From contig JABUQX010038851.1 in assembly GCA_015478945.1 (NCBI GenBank), positions 1-64,000 of the forward strand: a stretch of 64,000 nt of DNA, read 5' to 3'. Below the pieces are notes generated by a model. The model did not search any database. It worked only from the letters and a program-made list of their open reading frames with translations, and was not told where the DNA came from. This document shows positions 50,686 through 62,608 of this stretch, piece by piece; the stretch's first letter is position 1; each line of letters opens with the position of its first letter. The translations under genes and the position numbers were made by a program. Source of the stretch: Trachelipus rathkii (lineage: Eukaryota > Arthropoda > Malacostraca > Isopoda > Trachelipodidae).

Positions 50686-51304
50686 TATATCGTTAAAACT
50701 TAAATCAGTAAGAAAAGTTTCAAGCGACTAATATAGGAAAAGGGATGCAACAGCAATAGTCCGATAATGAATATAAATTGTGATTTGAGACAAGATTAAA
50801 ATGAATCGAAAAGCAAAAATATACTTGACGCTTTCAAAAATGAGTAATTTGAATGGAACCATTTGAGAAATGTAAACGCGTATCCCAAACAGGGTGGTAC
50901 AATCCCAATACAAGGTTGACATTGGGTGGTTTAAAGAAGTATTTTTAGGCGCATCAGGAATGATCTAAAATAATTTGTTCTCCTCAAAGGCTCAAAGGAT
51001 TAGCAATGCACGAAGGGACTGTACTAATTGATCCAAAATCGTTCAGTGTGAAAAAACTTCGAAGTAAATCATCAGGTTTCCATTAGCTGGGTTTAACATG
51101 ATTCATTCAGAAGTGTGATTCAGAGGAGGAAAAAAAAGTGTTTATTATTTGTTATTTATTTAATTCAAAGAGTTGTCATAATCAGAAGAATTAAGAGATC
51201 ACTCTACGTTATTTTATAACGTTAAAGAAGTAAAAACTGAATATACATTGGTAGGAAATTAGAGGAAAATTAATCATCTGAGGCGGAGCAGGAAAAAGGG
51301 CCTT
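50686..51304. other. Unassigned spacer
   Basis: No gene recognised; a 64-codon minus frame (50,728-50,922) has no known motif. Confidence 0.5.
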
Positions 51305-51425
51305 TATATATATATAGTAAAAATATATAATATTAATATATAATAATATTACTATAATATATATAATATATATATATACTATATATTATATATATAATAT
51401 ACTATATATATTATAATATATATAA
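51305..51425. repeat. (AT)n tract
   Basis: TATA repeat of about 120 bp. Confidence 0.9.
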
Positions 51426-52770
51426 AATTCCATCACCACTTGAAATTGACCCTATGGTCAGTTGCTGACCGTTTACGTAAATTGCCGGCCAAATTTCTAG
51501 CAAGGGGTCTTCTTGCCCCCATAAATTTCTGCTAACCTTCGGGTTTTAAGTTAATATCCTCGTATGTTGATACATCACCCCTCCTTCCTTCAACCTCCTC
51601 TCCTCATTCATTCCTGGGAATTCCGCATGTTTGAACTTTCCTGAACGAGTTAGCTTCCTCCTACTGTCTCTATCCTTAATTTTCAACAAAAGGCTGATGC
51701 CTGTTCTTGTGTTTCTAATTTGGAGTGTTCTGAATTATCTACCTACTTTATATGGCTTCTTCTCTTCTTCTCAATCTTCAACAAAATTTATCTTCTCTAT
51801 CTATTAATAACCTAATTCTAATGACTGTCCTAAATACTTCGACCTATGACCTTTGACCTTTGACTCTAAAATGGAACAAATTCTCTTTTCTTCTCCATTC
51901 TCAGAAATCAAAATTTTGTGTAATTTCAATGTTCAACACTGACCGTGGTTTTTCTTTAGTACTCGAGATACGCTTGTGAACTCGCTTATTCCCTCTTTAT
52001 CCAGAATGATCTTAAGCAGATGGTGCAACTTCTTACTCGTATCCTTGATCATCTTGAAGATGTACTCAAATTTCAAGATCTTGTCTAACTTCCAAAAATC
52101 CTCCTTATTACACTGTTAAACATTTTCCTCCTATTATCTTATCTCTACATGTTGCCGGTACCTTCAAATCTTCCGCAGGAACGACCTCACTTAGGTTAAT
52201 GACGTTTTAAGAATATTGATTTTATCATGAGATGCTAACCTGAAATATTCAATTAGACAATCTCTTTTGAACCAAGTCGCATTTACTTCTTTCTTTCAGT
52301 GCGGAGGAAACTCGTGTCGAGCATCGTCGTCTAAAAGAGGGTCTTGTATTGCCTGCTACTTTTATCAACTCCTCTAATCCCCAGAAGTAAATCGCCTAAA
52401 GAGGTCCCAATTCGTCTCTGACTGGGCGTAACTCTAAATCTGCGCAAATGATATTAAATGAAGCGATTCTTCTATCCTTGAACGAGTACAAAGACAGTCT
52501 GCTGCCTTTTTTAATACTTTGTCATACGTGTCTATTTCTCTTCTTCTTTTACCACAAGTTTTGTATGTTGCATCTATTTCACTACCATATCACTACGAAA
52601 CAATTCAGGTAAACGACCACTTGGTTCCAAATCGCTTACGAGACGCCACACCTGACCACTCGGCCATTTCCGCCATACACGACCGACTGCTCACGGACGC
52701 CATAACCACAAACCCTCGAACAACCTCGCCCCGAACACGCGCACCGTCACGCACTCGTATCTAGGTTAAG
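51426..52770 (+). other. Pyrimidine-rich block with scattered protein-like reads
   Basis: One plus frame reads LKQMVQLLTRILDHLEDVL (about 52,010-52,070), an amphipathic, coiled-coil-like stretch. Another reads SAEETRVEHRRLKEGL near 52,300. Frames are broken between them. This looks like a decayed coding region, perhaps an ORF1/gag-type protein of a retroelement, but I recognise no diagnostic motif. The 81-codon frame at 52,519-52,764 has a Thr/Arg/Pro-rich tail and is probably accidental. Confidence 0.3.
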
Positions 52771-54195
52771 CAGTAGCACTATATTGTTGTATCATTGTAA
52801 TTATATATGGTAGTATAATTGGGACTCCAATAACGAACAAAGAATTAGAATCACTTTATCTCCAATATGCCCCATAGCCGGCAAAACAAGTTGATCTAGA
52901 GCGTGCACTTATAAAGAGCGGCAGTGCAGTTACCCTCTCGCCCATTGAGAGGATAAGCAGTTAAGAACCTTCGAAAGAGTGATACCTTATAACAGCGAAG
53001 TGGAAGAAGTGCAGCAACAAAAAGACAATAGTAAAACGTTACCTTCACCTATTTTTACTCCAGTAATCTTCTGTACATAGATCCATGACAAATTATCTAA
53101 CGTTATACAAGACAAACTCGAGAGATATCGGACTGTTTGATAACTAGGTCTACCATAAACATGCAAAAATTACATAACTAGACCAGTATGTAAGCAAGTT
53201 TACTATTAACAAGAAATAAAGCAATGAGGCTTGGTTCAGATAAGGAGTCAGATATTAAAAAAAAACAAGCGTGTCTTTAAAATGAAGTTACGTTAGAATA
53301 TTGTTATAGGTAATTGAGCGAGACGAAAAAGGATTAAGGATGTCATGGTCAGGTATTAATAGACGACTAATTATGACATGCCCTACCGTAGATCACAAGA
53401 GAAGACAAACGAGAATGTTAAGAACTGTCGTAATATAAATGAACCCGAGAAGTAAGAAAATGGAGACAAATTATGAAGCTGTTGTGGTAAGAGTACAGAG
53501 TGCAATGTGGCAAAGACGAATACAAGTGAAGTATTGACACGAAGGTAGTAGCCAAAGATAGTGAATCACTGACCTGTTCCAAAGCTATCAGGCAAATGTC
53601 TGAACGCAGGTAAATAAATTATATTCCAACCATGCCACTCTTAGTAGCTGAGTACTTACTTATATAAAAATGCTGTACACTTTCACGAGATTGTCGTTTA
53701 CCCTTCAGCCCATAGATTTTAAGTATTGGAGTTAAGGATTCAAATTGAGTGGCGCCTCCTCTGCGGCACGCTTGTATCAGCGCTTTCTATAATGTTTTGC
53801 ATAAGTATCCGCATTGTTTTATAGTGGCTTGGTCATAATTATAACAAGAAACTCCGTTATGCCATGTTTAGCGCCTCGAAACCCTGCGAGTAAGCGAATA
53901 CTATTATACATGAGAGATAAGAAACCTTACAATGTAAGTCCTACTACCGAGTCAATGCTCAGGCAGTGAGATAACTTCAACGACTGAAGAATGACCTGAC
54001 ATAGTCAAATCGTTCATTTTGGTAACAATCCGGAACCCTCATAGGCAACACACTACGGATTACGTTTCTAATAAATTTATACCAATTGTAGATCAGTATT
54101 GCAATATAAAATTCACAAAAGTCAAATTTAGAAGATGAAGGTACGAATTTATTCCAAATTTTATGTCATTCAATAGATGTAGTACTAAAACTCTG
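52771..54195. other. Unassigned spacer
   Basis: Complex sequence, A-rich on the plus strand. No gene, repeat unit or motif recognised. Confidence 0.45.
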
Positions 54196-54724
54196 AGAAC
54201 ATCATCAACAGAATATTTTACATCCCTGAAAAACATCATCACCATAATATATTAATATTTTACATTCTTTTCATGTATTATAAAACAAAAAAACATCAAC
54301 ACTAAAACACACAAACTTTAAAAAATCATTTTATTTGGTCTCTAATCATCCTCTGAATTTTAAAACATTCGTAAAATAAGGAGTTAAATCTTCTGATGTT
54401 CTTGTTGAGTTTTTCAAAATACACCATTAACGTTAAGTAATTAAACTTGGGAATATAACTTCGTTCAGCGACAAGTTAAAAGTCGAAATCAACTTCTAGA
54501 TATCTGCTTTGTTTTGTTTATATACAGGTCCGTTTTTTTAGTGAAATTTAAATCTGTTGCTTAATCAATCGGAGCTCCAAAAAGGTATTAAATAACTATT
54601 ATAATATATATATAATATATATTAGTATAAATATATATATCAATATAAGTATATATAAATATTATAATATTATATTGCTATAGTTATGATATATATAGTT
54701 ATATATATTATAATAAGTATATAT

Positions 54725-54840
54725 GAGAGAGAGAGATAGAAAGACGCCGTAATTAGAGAGAGAGAGAGGAGACAGAGAGAGAGAGAGACGACGAGAGAGA
54801 GAATGACCGAACGAGAGAGAGAGGAGGAGAGAGAGAGGGT
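54725..54840. repeat. (GA)n microsatellite
   Basis: GAGAGAGAGA runs with small interruptions. The equivalent tract in copy B is much shorter. Confidence 0.9.
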
Positions 54841-55314
54841 TTTATCAAAATATTGCTGAAAAGAAGGATTGGCTAAACCTTTGATAAAGCTGCGCCTCCC
54901 GGCGTTAGAGTTGGTCGGACCAGGAAACCAGTTGTGCATTGTGTAGTGTACAGTGTGCATGTGTACAGTGTTGCAGTAGGTGACTAGAAATATATTCTCT
55001 GTGTTAGTTAATCATTTATATCAATAAAAAATCTAGGATCGTAATTTTTTAAAACGCTACTATAATTAATATAAATAGCTATTTTATCATGCTACAACAC
55101 GATAATGTTAAATACATGGTTTTAGTTTCCTGATTTCGTTATGCATACCAGTTATCTTGTGTGAACTTTATGCACAGCCTAATGAACCACAGCATTTAAT
55201 TAAACAGAAAAAACTTTTATTTATAGTCGATTGGACTCCAAGACAGTTGTACCTTGAAAAGAGTTTCAACTTTAAACACTTTCACTTAAACTTATTTTCT
55301 ATCCCCCCCCATAC

Positions 55315-55318
55315 ACAC

Positions 55319-55370
<52 letters not shown>

Positions 55371-55395
55371 CACGCACACCTACACACACACACAA
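55315..55395. repeat. (CA)n microsatellite
   Basis: Near-perfect CACACA run of about 50 bp with CTACACG-type interruptions at its 3' side. Confidence 0.95.
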
Positions 55396-55985
55396 TTTTA
55401 CTTTCCCTCATGAAATCATGAAAGGAATCTGAAGTAATTAGTAACAAAAAATAATTTACAAAAGTTACATGAATTGGAAAAAGTAATACAAAATTCGTGG
55501 CTTAAACAGAAAATACCTAAATGATTTGAAAGATGTCATTTTGTAGGTCAAGGGAAACAATTATTTCGCGCCAAACAATTGTACTATTTCGTTCAATGGT
55601 AAGACGGTAATTCAGCCAAGTGAACTCATTTAAGAAACGGCACCTCATTTTTTTACGCGCATAAAGAAGTTTCCTTTTAATGACATTGCCTGCGGCTTAT
55701 TGAGCAGCACTTAATTCTCTCTCTGCAAAAACCCTTAATTCAACAATTGTTACTGTGTGTAATGCCCGCCAAGCTGGACAGAATTAGGATGTATTTTTCA
55801 TTCTTTTTCATCTTTTAGAACTCTGATAATATTTTCCTCTAATTGTGAACTATAAAGTTCCTTATTACCGTTTCATATAAGCCATAATTAACTAAATGCT
55901 CTTGAACACGTTTCCTCTTTCCCCTCTATCATCTCTCTTCTCTCTTCCCCTCTCTCCTCTTACTGCTCTCTTCTCTCTAAGCCTC

Positions 55986-56999
55986 TATTAAACCTAATTT
56001 ACATATATTATAGTATAGTAGAATACCTCATAGTATTAAAGTGCAATAGTTTTTCATCAAGTATTCATGTTATCTATAGTGTTAGGGAGATATAATAGAT
56101 ATTCAATATTCAAAATTACAATCAATCATTTAGTTAGAGGAATCATATTATTTGAAAAGAATAACACTATTACTATGTAAAGGTACTATAACATTTAATT
56201 TACTATTCATAGTATAATATACTATATATGTACTATACTAACATGAGGTATCTAGTAGTCTTAATACGGTCTTTTCTTATATATAATATATATATAATAT
56301 ATTAGGTAATATATTTAGACTTACGGGCAGAGCCCTATATTCAAGGAGGTCAGGGAATTGAATGTATATTTAATAATATTCATTATCACTACCAACATCA
56401 TTACCACAATTACTAATTTTCATTATTTTTCTTATGGCTATCTCTCGAAATAACATGTTCATCCATATTACTTAATAGCAGTTTTCGGCACAGCTTTACC
56501 TTCTTTTATTTAGTGCATACATATAGTTGTTTCTGACAATGTTTTCAAAATACCTTGCTGTAAGCTGTCAGGAATTGCAGGTCTACTCCAAATATGAGTT
56601 TTTAGTAAGTGAATGATTCGTTACCTCACCAAATTGTATTCCAAACGATAAAATAATTTTAGCTCCCGAGTGTTGTCAAAAACTAAACCATTAATATTCA
56701 ATACCATTCGGACAAAGTACTAGCTATTAACATGTAGTCGCACCTAAGACCAAATCAGCTCATAGTAACTTAGAAATCTGTACCGCAATCACTTCAAAAT
56801 CATCTTCATCTGTTTTGTATGGATATATTAAATATTACATTTCAGTGAAAGGATATTACTTGGAATTGGATAGATATTTGATAGACAGATATAAATTGAA
56901 AAGTCATTAATTATGGATGAAGTGACAAATTAGAATTATTAATGAATATGTCAAACGCAAGACAAAATATATTAAAGACTATATGTATGGGTAACTTCA
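55986..56999. other. Unassigned spacer between the two direct-repeat copies
   Basis: AT-rich sequence, no gene recognised. An (AT)n patch lies near 56,278-56,312. Confidence 0.5.
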
Positions 57000-58860
57000 T
57001 CAATACACTCAACAACAATTTAACTATTCTTAGAAAAAACATATCGACTCACACAACAGAATAATTTTACCGATTCTTTATTCAGTATTACATGCAGAAA
57101 AACAAATCAATACACGTAAGAATAACTTTTGTTGAACCTTCAGTTTCAAGAACCCCTTAAGTTCTCATTCAGGAACAAATGAGAACTATTCGTAAAACTA
57201 GTCGTTGAATTCATCTTGATATCTTATGAGTTTTGCAAAATACACACCATAATAGTAATTGTAAACTTTGCAGGAACTAACTTTGCGTAGCGACAATTAA
57301 AAGGGCGAAAATAAGCTTCAACGCCTCCAATCTTGTCTTGTGTTATAATAGTATCAGATTTTTATGGTGTGTTTATTAAACTGTTGCTTAATCAATCGGA
57401 GCTCCAAAAAGTAGCAATAAAATATAAATATGATACTTAAAATAATTATATAATTATATACTCTAATTATATATATATCATATATTATTAATATACATAT
57501 TACGTTATATTAAACATCGGCTACTACTTATATAAACTAATATCTATAGTTATAATAACGTTTACTTTATATATCTATATATTTGTCCTTTCATAAGGAT
57601 ATATATATATAGGTAATTATACTATAGAGAGAGAGAGAAGTTAAGAGAGAGAGACGAGAGAAATTTTATAATACATGTAATTGCTGAATAAGAAGGTTGG
57701 CTAAATTCTTGGTGATAAGAGGTGATTGTCATTGTGCAGTTTACACTGTATGCAGTGGTGCAAGAAACTATAATTTTTCTTGTGTCTAGTTAATATTAGA
57801 TCAACTTAAATAATTAGACGTAATTCTATAAGAGCGCAATATAATATATTTAAAATATTTATTTCATAGCTATTATCAACACCTAATAATGCATACTATC
57901 ATTCGGTCTATAGTTTTACATGAGTATCTGCTTCATATGAAACAAACTAGATTGGTCTTGTGGGATATTTGCATGCATTAGCATGTAATAACTAGCATGT
58001 ATATATTAATCATGCAATATTGCTTGGTTTCTGTTGACGGTTTGGATCCGAGGACGTCTAAAATTGTACTTGAAATATACCCGCATCAGTTCCGACCATC
58101 ACTTGTGAATAAAACTTTAGTTGTGATTCTTATATCACTAAAACGACACACACACAAACTCAACACCCATACACACACACACACACACGCACACGCATCA
58201 CACACACACACACAGTACACACACCACACATTTATACTTTTACCATAAATGAAATATTGATTATCCAAGAAGAATGTAGTAACACAAGCAAGATTAAATT
58301 AATGATAACAACCTATGTTTAATTGCTTTGATTGGAAAAAGCATCGTAAGTACCAAAATGTTGTACTAAAACACCTCGCTGATCACCTCAAATAGATATT
58401 GAAAAGAGCATTAGTAATTTTTATGTGGCCATATGACAACAATTTTCCCAAAACACTAATTGTAATTCTCTCTTCAATGGATAAAAGGTATTCGCCAATG
58501 ATCTCATTTAATGATAACTGGCACCACACTGCCATTTATATTTAGCGTTATAACAGAAGTTATCCCCTTAGTGACACTGGTCACCTCTTTTGTGAGCAGT
58601 GACACTCAATTGCTCAAACGCAAAAAAACTAACTATATACAACAATGTTATCGTGATAAAACTCCACAGTCTGGGACAGTTAATTTTGAATTCTGATTTT
58701 TATGACTTTGTGGAAATCGTACTTGTTCAGCAGGGTTTCCCGTAGAACTCACGACTTATTAGACTCTCTCATCTCCTTCTCTTCTAGCTCCAACATTCAC
58801 CTCTCTTACTCTCTCTCTTCCCTCTCTCTCTCTCTCCTCATATAACAGTAGATATATTTA
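57000..58860. repeat. Direct-repeat block, copy B
   Basis: Second copy of the block at 54,200-55,985. Landmarks: ATTCGTAAAACTAGTCG (57,188), GAGTTTTGCAAAATACAC (about 57,228), GCGACAATTAAAAGG (about 57,290), TGCTTAATCAATCGGAGCTC (57,385), an (AT)n tract, a short GAGAGAGAGA tract (57,627-57,660), GAAGGTTGGCTAAATTC (about 57,692), a (CA)n tract, TCTCATTTAATGATAACTGG (58,502), and a CT-rich tract (58,765-58,840). Divergence is substantial outside the landmarks, so the duplication is old or the two copies are independent insertions of one repeat family. Confidence 0.8.
58145..58225. repeat. (CA)n microsatellite in copy B
   Basis: CACACACA runs interrupted by AACTCAACACCCAT and CGCATCA, at the same relative place as the (CA)n tract of copy A. 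Confidence 0.95.
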
Positions 58861-58904
58861 CCAAAGCTTACTCTCTAAAACTTTCTTTTATAATTTTTAG
58901 ATTT

Positions 58905-59225
58905 TTGAGGTATACTATTATAATATATATATGCTATATAAGTATATATATCATGGAGTCAACCACATATAAATATTATATATAATACTCATATCCTTTA
59001 TATTATATACCATCTATTATACTATATATATTATATATTATATAAGCTAGTATATATATATTTATATACACTAGTACTATCTATATATATTATATATACA
59101 TACTATATGATATAAGGTGTATATATATATAATAACTATATAGTAACTATTATATCTATATATACTATAAACATATACTACTACTACACTAATATATATA
59201 ATATTATTGTATATATATATCTACT
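58905..59225. repeat. (AT)n tract
   Basis: Imperfect TATA repeat with ACTA/CTA interruptions. Confidence 0.85.
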
Positions 59226-59775
59226 ATGGCGTGAACAGTTACTTGACGGCTAATCACGTTCAAATAAGAGTAAAGATTAAGTCACATACTTGTTAAGTGT
59301 ATGGATCAACGAAAGATTTAAATAAAAAATAACATTTTAGGGTGCTGAAAAACATTGATTTAAAGTTAATTAAAATTTTTTGTTGCTCATTTTGCTGCGA
59401 ACTACTATAAATAGTACTTAGTAATTGAAATTGAATAAAAATATATAGCAATGAAACGTGAGTGAGGAGATCACCGCCAGAGTTGTGTCCCTATGGAAAG
59501 ATAGCTGAACGGTCACACTATCTCCGTAACTGGTTGAAAAATAATTTTTACTAACATTTTTGCGTATTTGCAAATGTAAAAAAATTAATTATTAAAAATT
59601 ATTAATTACTAATAATATTATAAAAGTTATTATTAAAAATTATGGATATTAATTAAAGATTAATAAAATAGTATATAGTAACGTAACCAAACAGTCACTA
59701 CTACAACCACCTTAATCACACCTAACACACACTTACTACACAACACACAAACACACTAAACGCACCAACATTTTA
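59226..59775. other. Unassigned spacer
   Basis: AT-rich, with an A/C-rich stretch at 59,685-59,765. No gene recognised. Confidence 0.5.
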
Positions 59776-60765
59776 ATATAATGCTAATATATAAATTATA
59801 ATTTATAATATATATAAATAATATAATTATAATAATTATTATACATATATATAAATAATAATAATATTCTATACACACTTAAATCTAAATAATCTATGTA
59901 TAATTAATACAAATTATATATACTATAATTATATATATAGTTATCATATACTGATTAAATAATCTATTTATATTTATATATATAGAGATATGCTTATATA
60001 TATATAGTAACCTAACACGTAACCAAATTAAACCTTATCGTTTATCTCTAATCAAACAACCTAACTCCTACCTAACCTAGTTCTCCCCTAGAAACATCTA
60101 TTTTCTATGTATTCATAGAGTCTACCTGCGAAAAATATTTTCTCTCTCAAATCCGACCTATCCCATTCTTAATGGTCCAGTAAAAGTAAACGTTGGTTAT
60201 ATAGTATATACTATATTAATACTTTAATATATAATATATATATATAGTATATAAGCTATGACGTTATTAATTATACAGGCTATATAATTATTATTCTATA
60301 TATATATTTAATATATATAATATATATACTACAACCAAATATTATAACTTTATATATATATTATTCTGCTATAAGTTGGAGTTAAGACTTCAAAATCAGC
60401 TTAACGAATGAAGGATTCACTTCAGTGAAAATTAAAGAAGAGAACTACAATCGTTTTCCCCGAAACCCAAAATTATTGTTCCTATTCAGAGTATAGTATA
60501 TTATTACTACTATTATTAATATACTATATAATAACTATAATACCTAAATATAATATCATATATATTTACTATATTTAAATATTACTAAAGCGTTAATACT
60601 TATATATACACTTAAAAATATATATATTTCAGTTTACTATAATGATAATATAATAGTTAATATAAATATTATATTAATATATAAATGACTAATATAATGT
60701 AAATAAATTATAATTATCGTACATTGGGATGATAATATTTATTGAAATATAATATAGATATAGTA
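59776..60765. repeat. AT-tract cluster with short unique islands
   Basis: TATA-type repeats at about 59,780-60,010, 60,200-60,360 and 60,490-60,750. The unique islands at 60,010-60,200 and 60,365-60,490 hold no recognised gene. Confidence 0.8.
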
Positions 60766-60769
60766 TAAT

Positions 60770-60980
60770 ATGAAGTACGAACAGACCGATCTACGTACGA
60801 CACCATCACACCATTTACTCAGACCTATGTCTCCTCGTGGTTTCCGTCCTCCTGTACTCTCCTTCCTCAGTCATCTCCCGCCTCACAACCTCTCGCTCCG
60901 CCTCTCATCCAACCTTGGATCTACATCTAGCCGCTGTCTCGGCAGGTCGCCAAGGCACGATCTAACCCATAAGAAATGAA
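60770..60980 (-). other. GC-rich island, possibly a LINE C-terminal remnant on the minus strand
   Basis: Roughly 210 bp of GC-rich, pyrimidine-rich sequence between AT tracts. The plus frame (69 codons) is Ser/Pro/Arg/Leu-rich and unconvincing. The minus strand reads KESTGGRKPRGDIG followed by a tryptophan, which faintly resembles the G-R-x-R-G-R-x-x-x-x-W segment near the C-terminus of many LINE reverse transcriptases. Weak. Confidence 0.2.
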
Positions 60981-61084
60981 CGAAAACCTATATATTCTTC
61001 ATTAATTTTATTCACTATCACTAAGTCGAGTTATCTCGAACCATAATTTCGTTGTCACTACTAAAACAATTCAAAATACAGTCA

Positions 61085-61212
61085 CTATATATATATATAT
61101 ATAATATATATATATTCATAATAATTTATAATATTATATATATATATATATATATATAATATATGTACTATTTTAATATATTATGATAATATTATATATA
61201 TATATACTGTAT

Positions 61213-61256
<44 letters not shown>

Positions 61257-61295
61257 TACTATATATTATAATATTATATATATATTCAGTATATG
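61085..61295. repeat. (AT)n tract
   Basis: TATA repeat with a long uninterrupted run near 61,218-61,250. Confidence 0.9.
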
Positions 61296-61304
61296 TATAT
61301 ATTT

Positions 61305-61540
61305 GCGTATGGATGGGGGTGATGAAAGAATTAGAAAGGGTAGTAGGGTGGTTATGATATGTAGAATGAAAGAGATAGTATGCTGGTGATTTGGTTTTGT
61401 GTGAAAATTTTGAAAAAAAGTTTGAGAGAATTGGTAGAATGATTTGGTAAGATGTGTAAAAGGAGGGGTTTGAAGTTAAAAGTACGTAAGAGTAAGATGA
61501 TGGTAACGAGTGAGGAGAGTCAGGGATGTAAAATCATTCG
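61305..61540 (+). pseudogene. LINE reverse transcriptase fragment (YADD region)
   Basis: A plus frame from 61,379 reads YAGDLVLCE, corresponding to the catalytic Y-A-D-D-L-V-L-C-E block of LINE reverse transcriptases with the first of the two aspartates changed to glycine. After a frameshift it reads FGKMCKRRGLKLKVRKSKMM (about 61,450-61,500) and then VTSEES, matching the following F-x-x-x-C-x-R-R-x-L-K-V-N-x-x-K-S-K-V block. The loss of the aspartate and the frameshift mean it cannot be active. Only about 80 codons of the element are legible. It appears to be from the same broad family as the minus-strand LINE at 38,170-41,100, whose GGRLKVNVDKAG is the equivalent segment. The sense strand is strikingly poor in C. 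Confidence 0.75.
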
Positions 61541-61767
61541 AGGCCCTGAGTAGTTATGCCCGCTCCGCGTATCTAGCAGCGATTTCTCAAAAACTATTAG
61601 AGCTATCGTCTTGAAACTTGGTATATGGTTATTGCGGGTGTTAAGCTCGTTACATGCGAATTTTCAAGTCTCTAGGATGTATATAGGGGGTACCTCCCCC
61701 CGTGGTTTACGCCGTTGTTGCAGCTTCCGAACGCTCGAGTTAAGCCTAACGAGAGATCGGGCCAGTC

Positions 61768-61889
61768 GCCCAGGTTATCACCCCCGAGGGGGTGTAAGCA
61801 GTCATTACCCCTCCGAAGGAGGGGTAACTCCTCAGCTCTTCGGGCTGAGGCCAAAACCCGTTTACACCCCCTCGGGGGTGGTAACCCAT
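61768..61889. other. Nested GC-rich inverted repeat with three hairpins inside
   Basis: Outer arms of about 29 bp (61,768-61,798 and 61,859-61,889) are near-exact reverse complements. Each arm is itself a hairpin: CACCCCC-GA-GGGGGTG at 61,779-61,794 and CACCCCC-TC-GGGGGTG at 61,865-61,880. Between them lie TTACCCCTCC-GAA-GGAGGGGTAA (61,805-61,827, a perfect 10-bp stem) and CCTCAGC with GCTGAGG around a TTC loop (61,830-61,850). Three open frames of 79-115 codons cross this area on both strands. That is expected from the symmetry, and none looks like a protein. Confidence 0.8.
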
Positions 61890-61899
61890 CTGGGGATTC

Positions 61900-62045
61900 G
61901 CATCCTTTCATGGGGGCTCATCCCCGAGGGATTTCTCTCGGGAGATGTATTGTTTTAGGTACTTTATTACCTAGTGAAAATTAACCGATTACACTCCCCT
62001 TCGGGGTACCCAGAGATGGGTCTTCATACATCTCTCTGGGATGAT
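61900..62045. other. Further GC-rich hairpins downstream
   Basis: CCCGAG pairs with CTCGGG (61,923-61,942), CCCC-TTC-GGGG lies at about 61,996-62,006, and CCCAGAGATG pairs imperfectly with CATCTCTCTGGG (about 62,009-62,042). They extend the hairpin cluster to about 280 bp. Confidence 0.7.
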
Positions 62046-62608
62046 CTCCAAGTAGTGGGGCTCGTCGCTGAAAATTGTTCGGTTATGTATCGTAAAGAAT
62101 GAGATTATGTTGATGCGTGAGCGCATTCGTGAGAGCTTTTGTATAAAGATAAAGGCAACCCTAATGATAAGTACGCGGGGTAAGCCTAAGGATTTGAAGG
62201 TATTGCGTAATGTTTCGAAAGGGAGGGGGTAGGTTGAGTTTTATGGATGATGTTAGTTATTTACCGTAGATGAGTAATGAACTTTGTTAATGAAAACTGT
62301 TTATTCGTAAGTTAGATATGTTATGTTCTTAGTTCCAATTAGCGTTTATTAGTTTGCCAGTGTGATAGCTTTGAATGAAACATGAAATACAAATACAAAC
62401 ATAAAACGAACGGAGCGTAAGGCCTAAAAGTGAATGTACAACTGTAAAAAACAGGTTTAGCCTTCCTGTTAGGCTTGTGTTTGTATCCTTAATTTTATAA
62501 TATCTTTTCTCCTGAGACTTGTTTTAACGTCATAATCGTTGTGGACTTGAAAGCATTAGGAGGTTGTGTTCTGTTTAAAAAGTGTTCTATTTTCACTAAG
62601 TGTGCAAT
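62046..62608. other. Leader region upstream of the 260-codon ORF
   Basis: No gene of its own. It ends with an in-frame TAA (62,597-62,599) and then a GTG and the first ATG (62,609). TTTAAAAAG at about 62,575 is the nearest AT-rich motif and lies too close to the start codon to be called a promoter. A GTTAGGCTTGTG/CCTTCCTGTTAGG stretch near 62,460-62,490 has no recognised function. Confidence 0.4.

Larger units (their letters stand above)
54200..55985. repeat. Direct-repeat block, copy A
   Basis: This block is homologous in order to copy B at 57,000-58,860. Landmarks in A: ATTCGTAAAATAAGG (54,367), GAGTTTTTCAAAATACAC (about 54,407), GCGACAAGTTAAAAG (about 54,468), TGCTTAATCAATCGGAGCTC (54,558), an (AT)n tract, a (GA)n tract at 54,725-54,840, GAAGGATTGGCTAAA (about 54,862), a (CA)n tract, a segment around CTCATTTAAGAAACGGCACC (55,627), and a final CT-rich tract (55,915-55,980). 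The copies are about 2.83-2.87 kb apart. No coding motif was recognised in either; the 96-codon and 91-codon frames here are built on the GA and CA tracts. Confidence 0.8.

Noticed and set aside
60005..60085. CCTAAC words reminiscent of the arthropod telomere repeat (TTAGG)
   Set aside because: Only a few scattered, irregularly spaced occurrences; not a tandem array.
61611..61984. Overlapping 115-, 89- and 79-codon frames on both strands
   Set aside because: They arise from the symmetrical GC hairpins, which lack stop codons; the translations do not resemble proteins.
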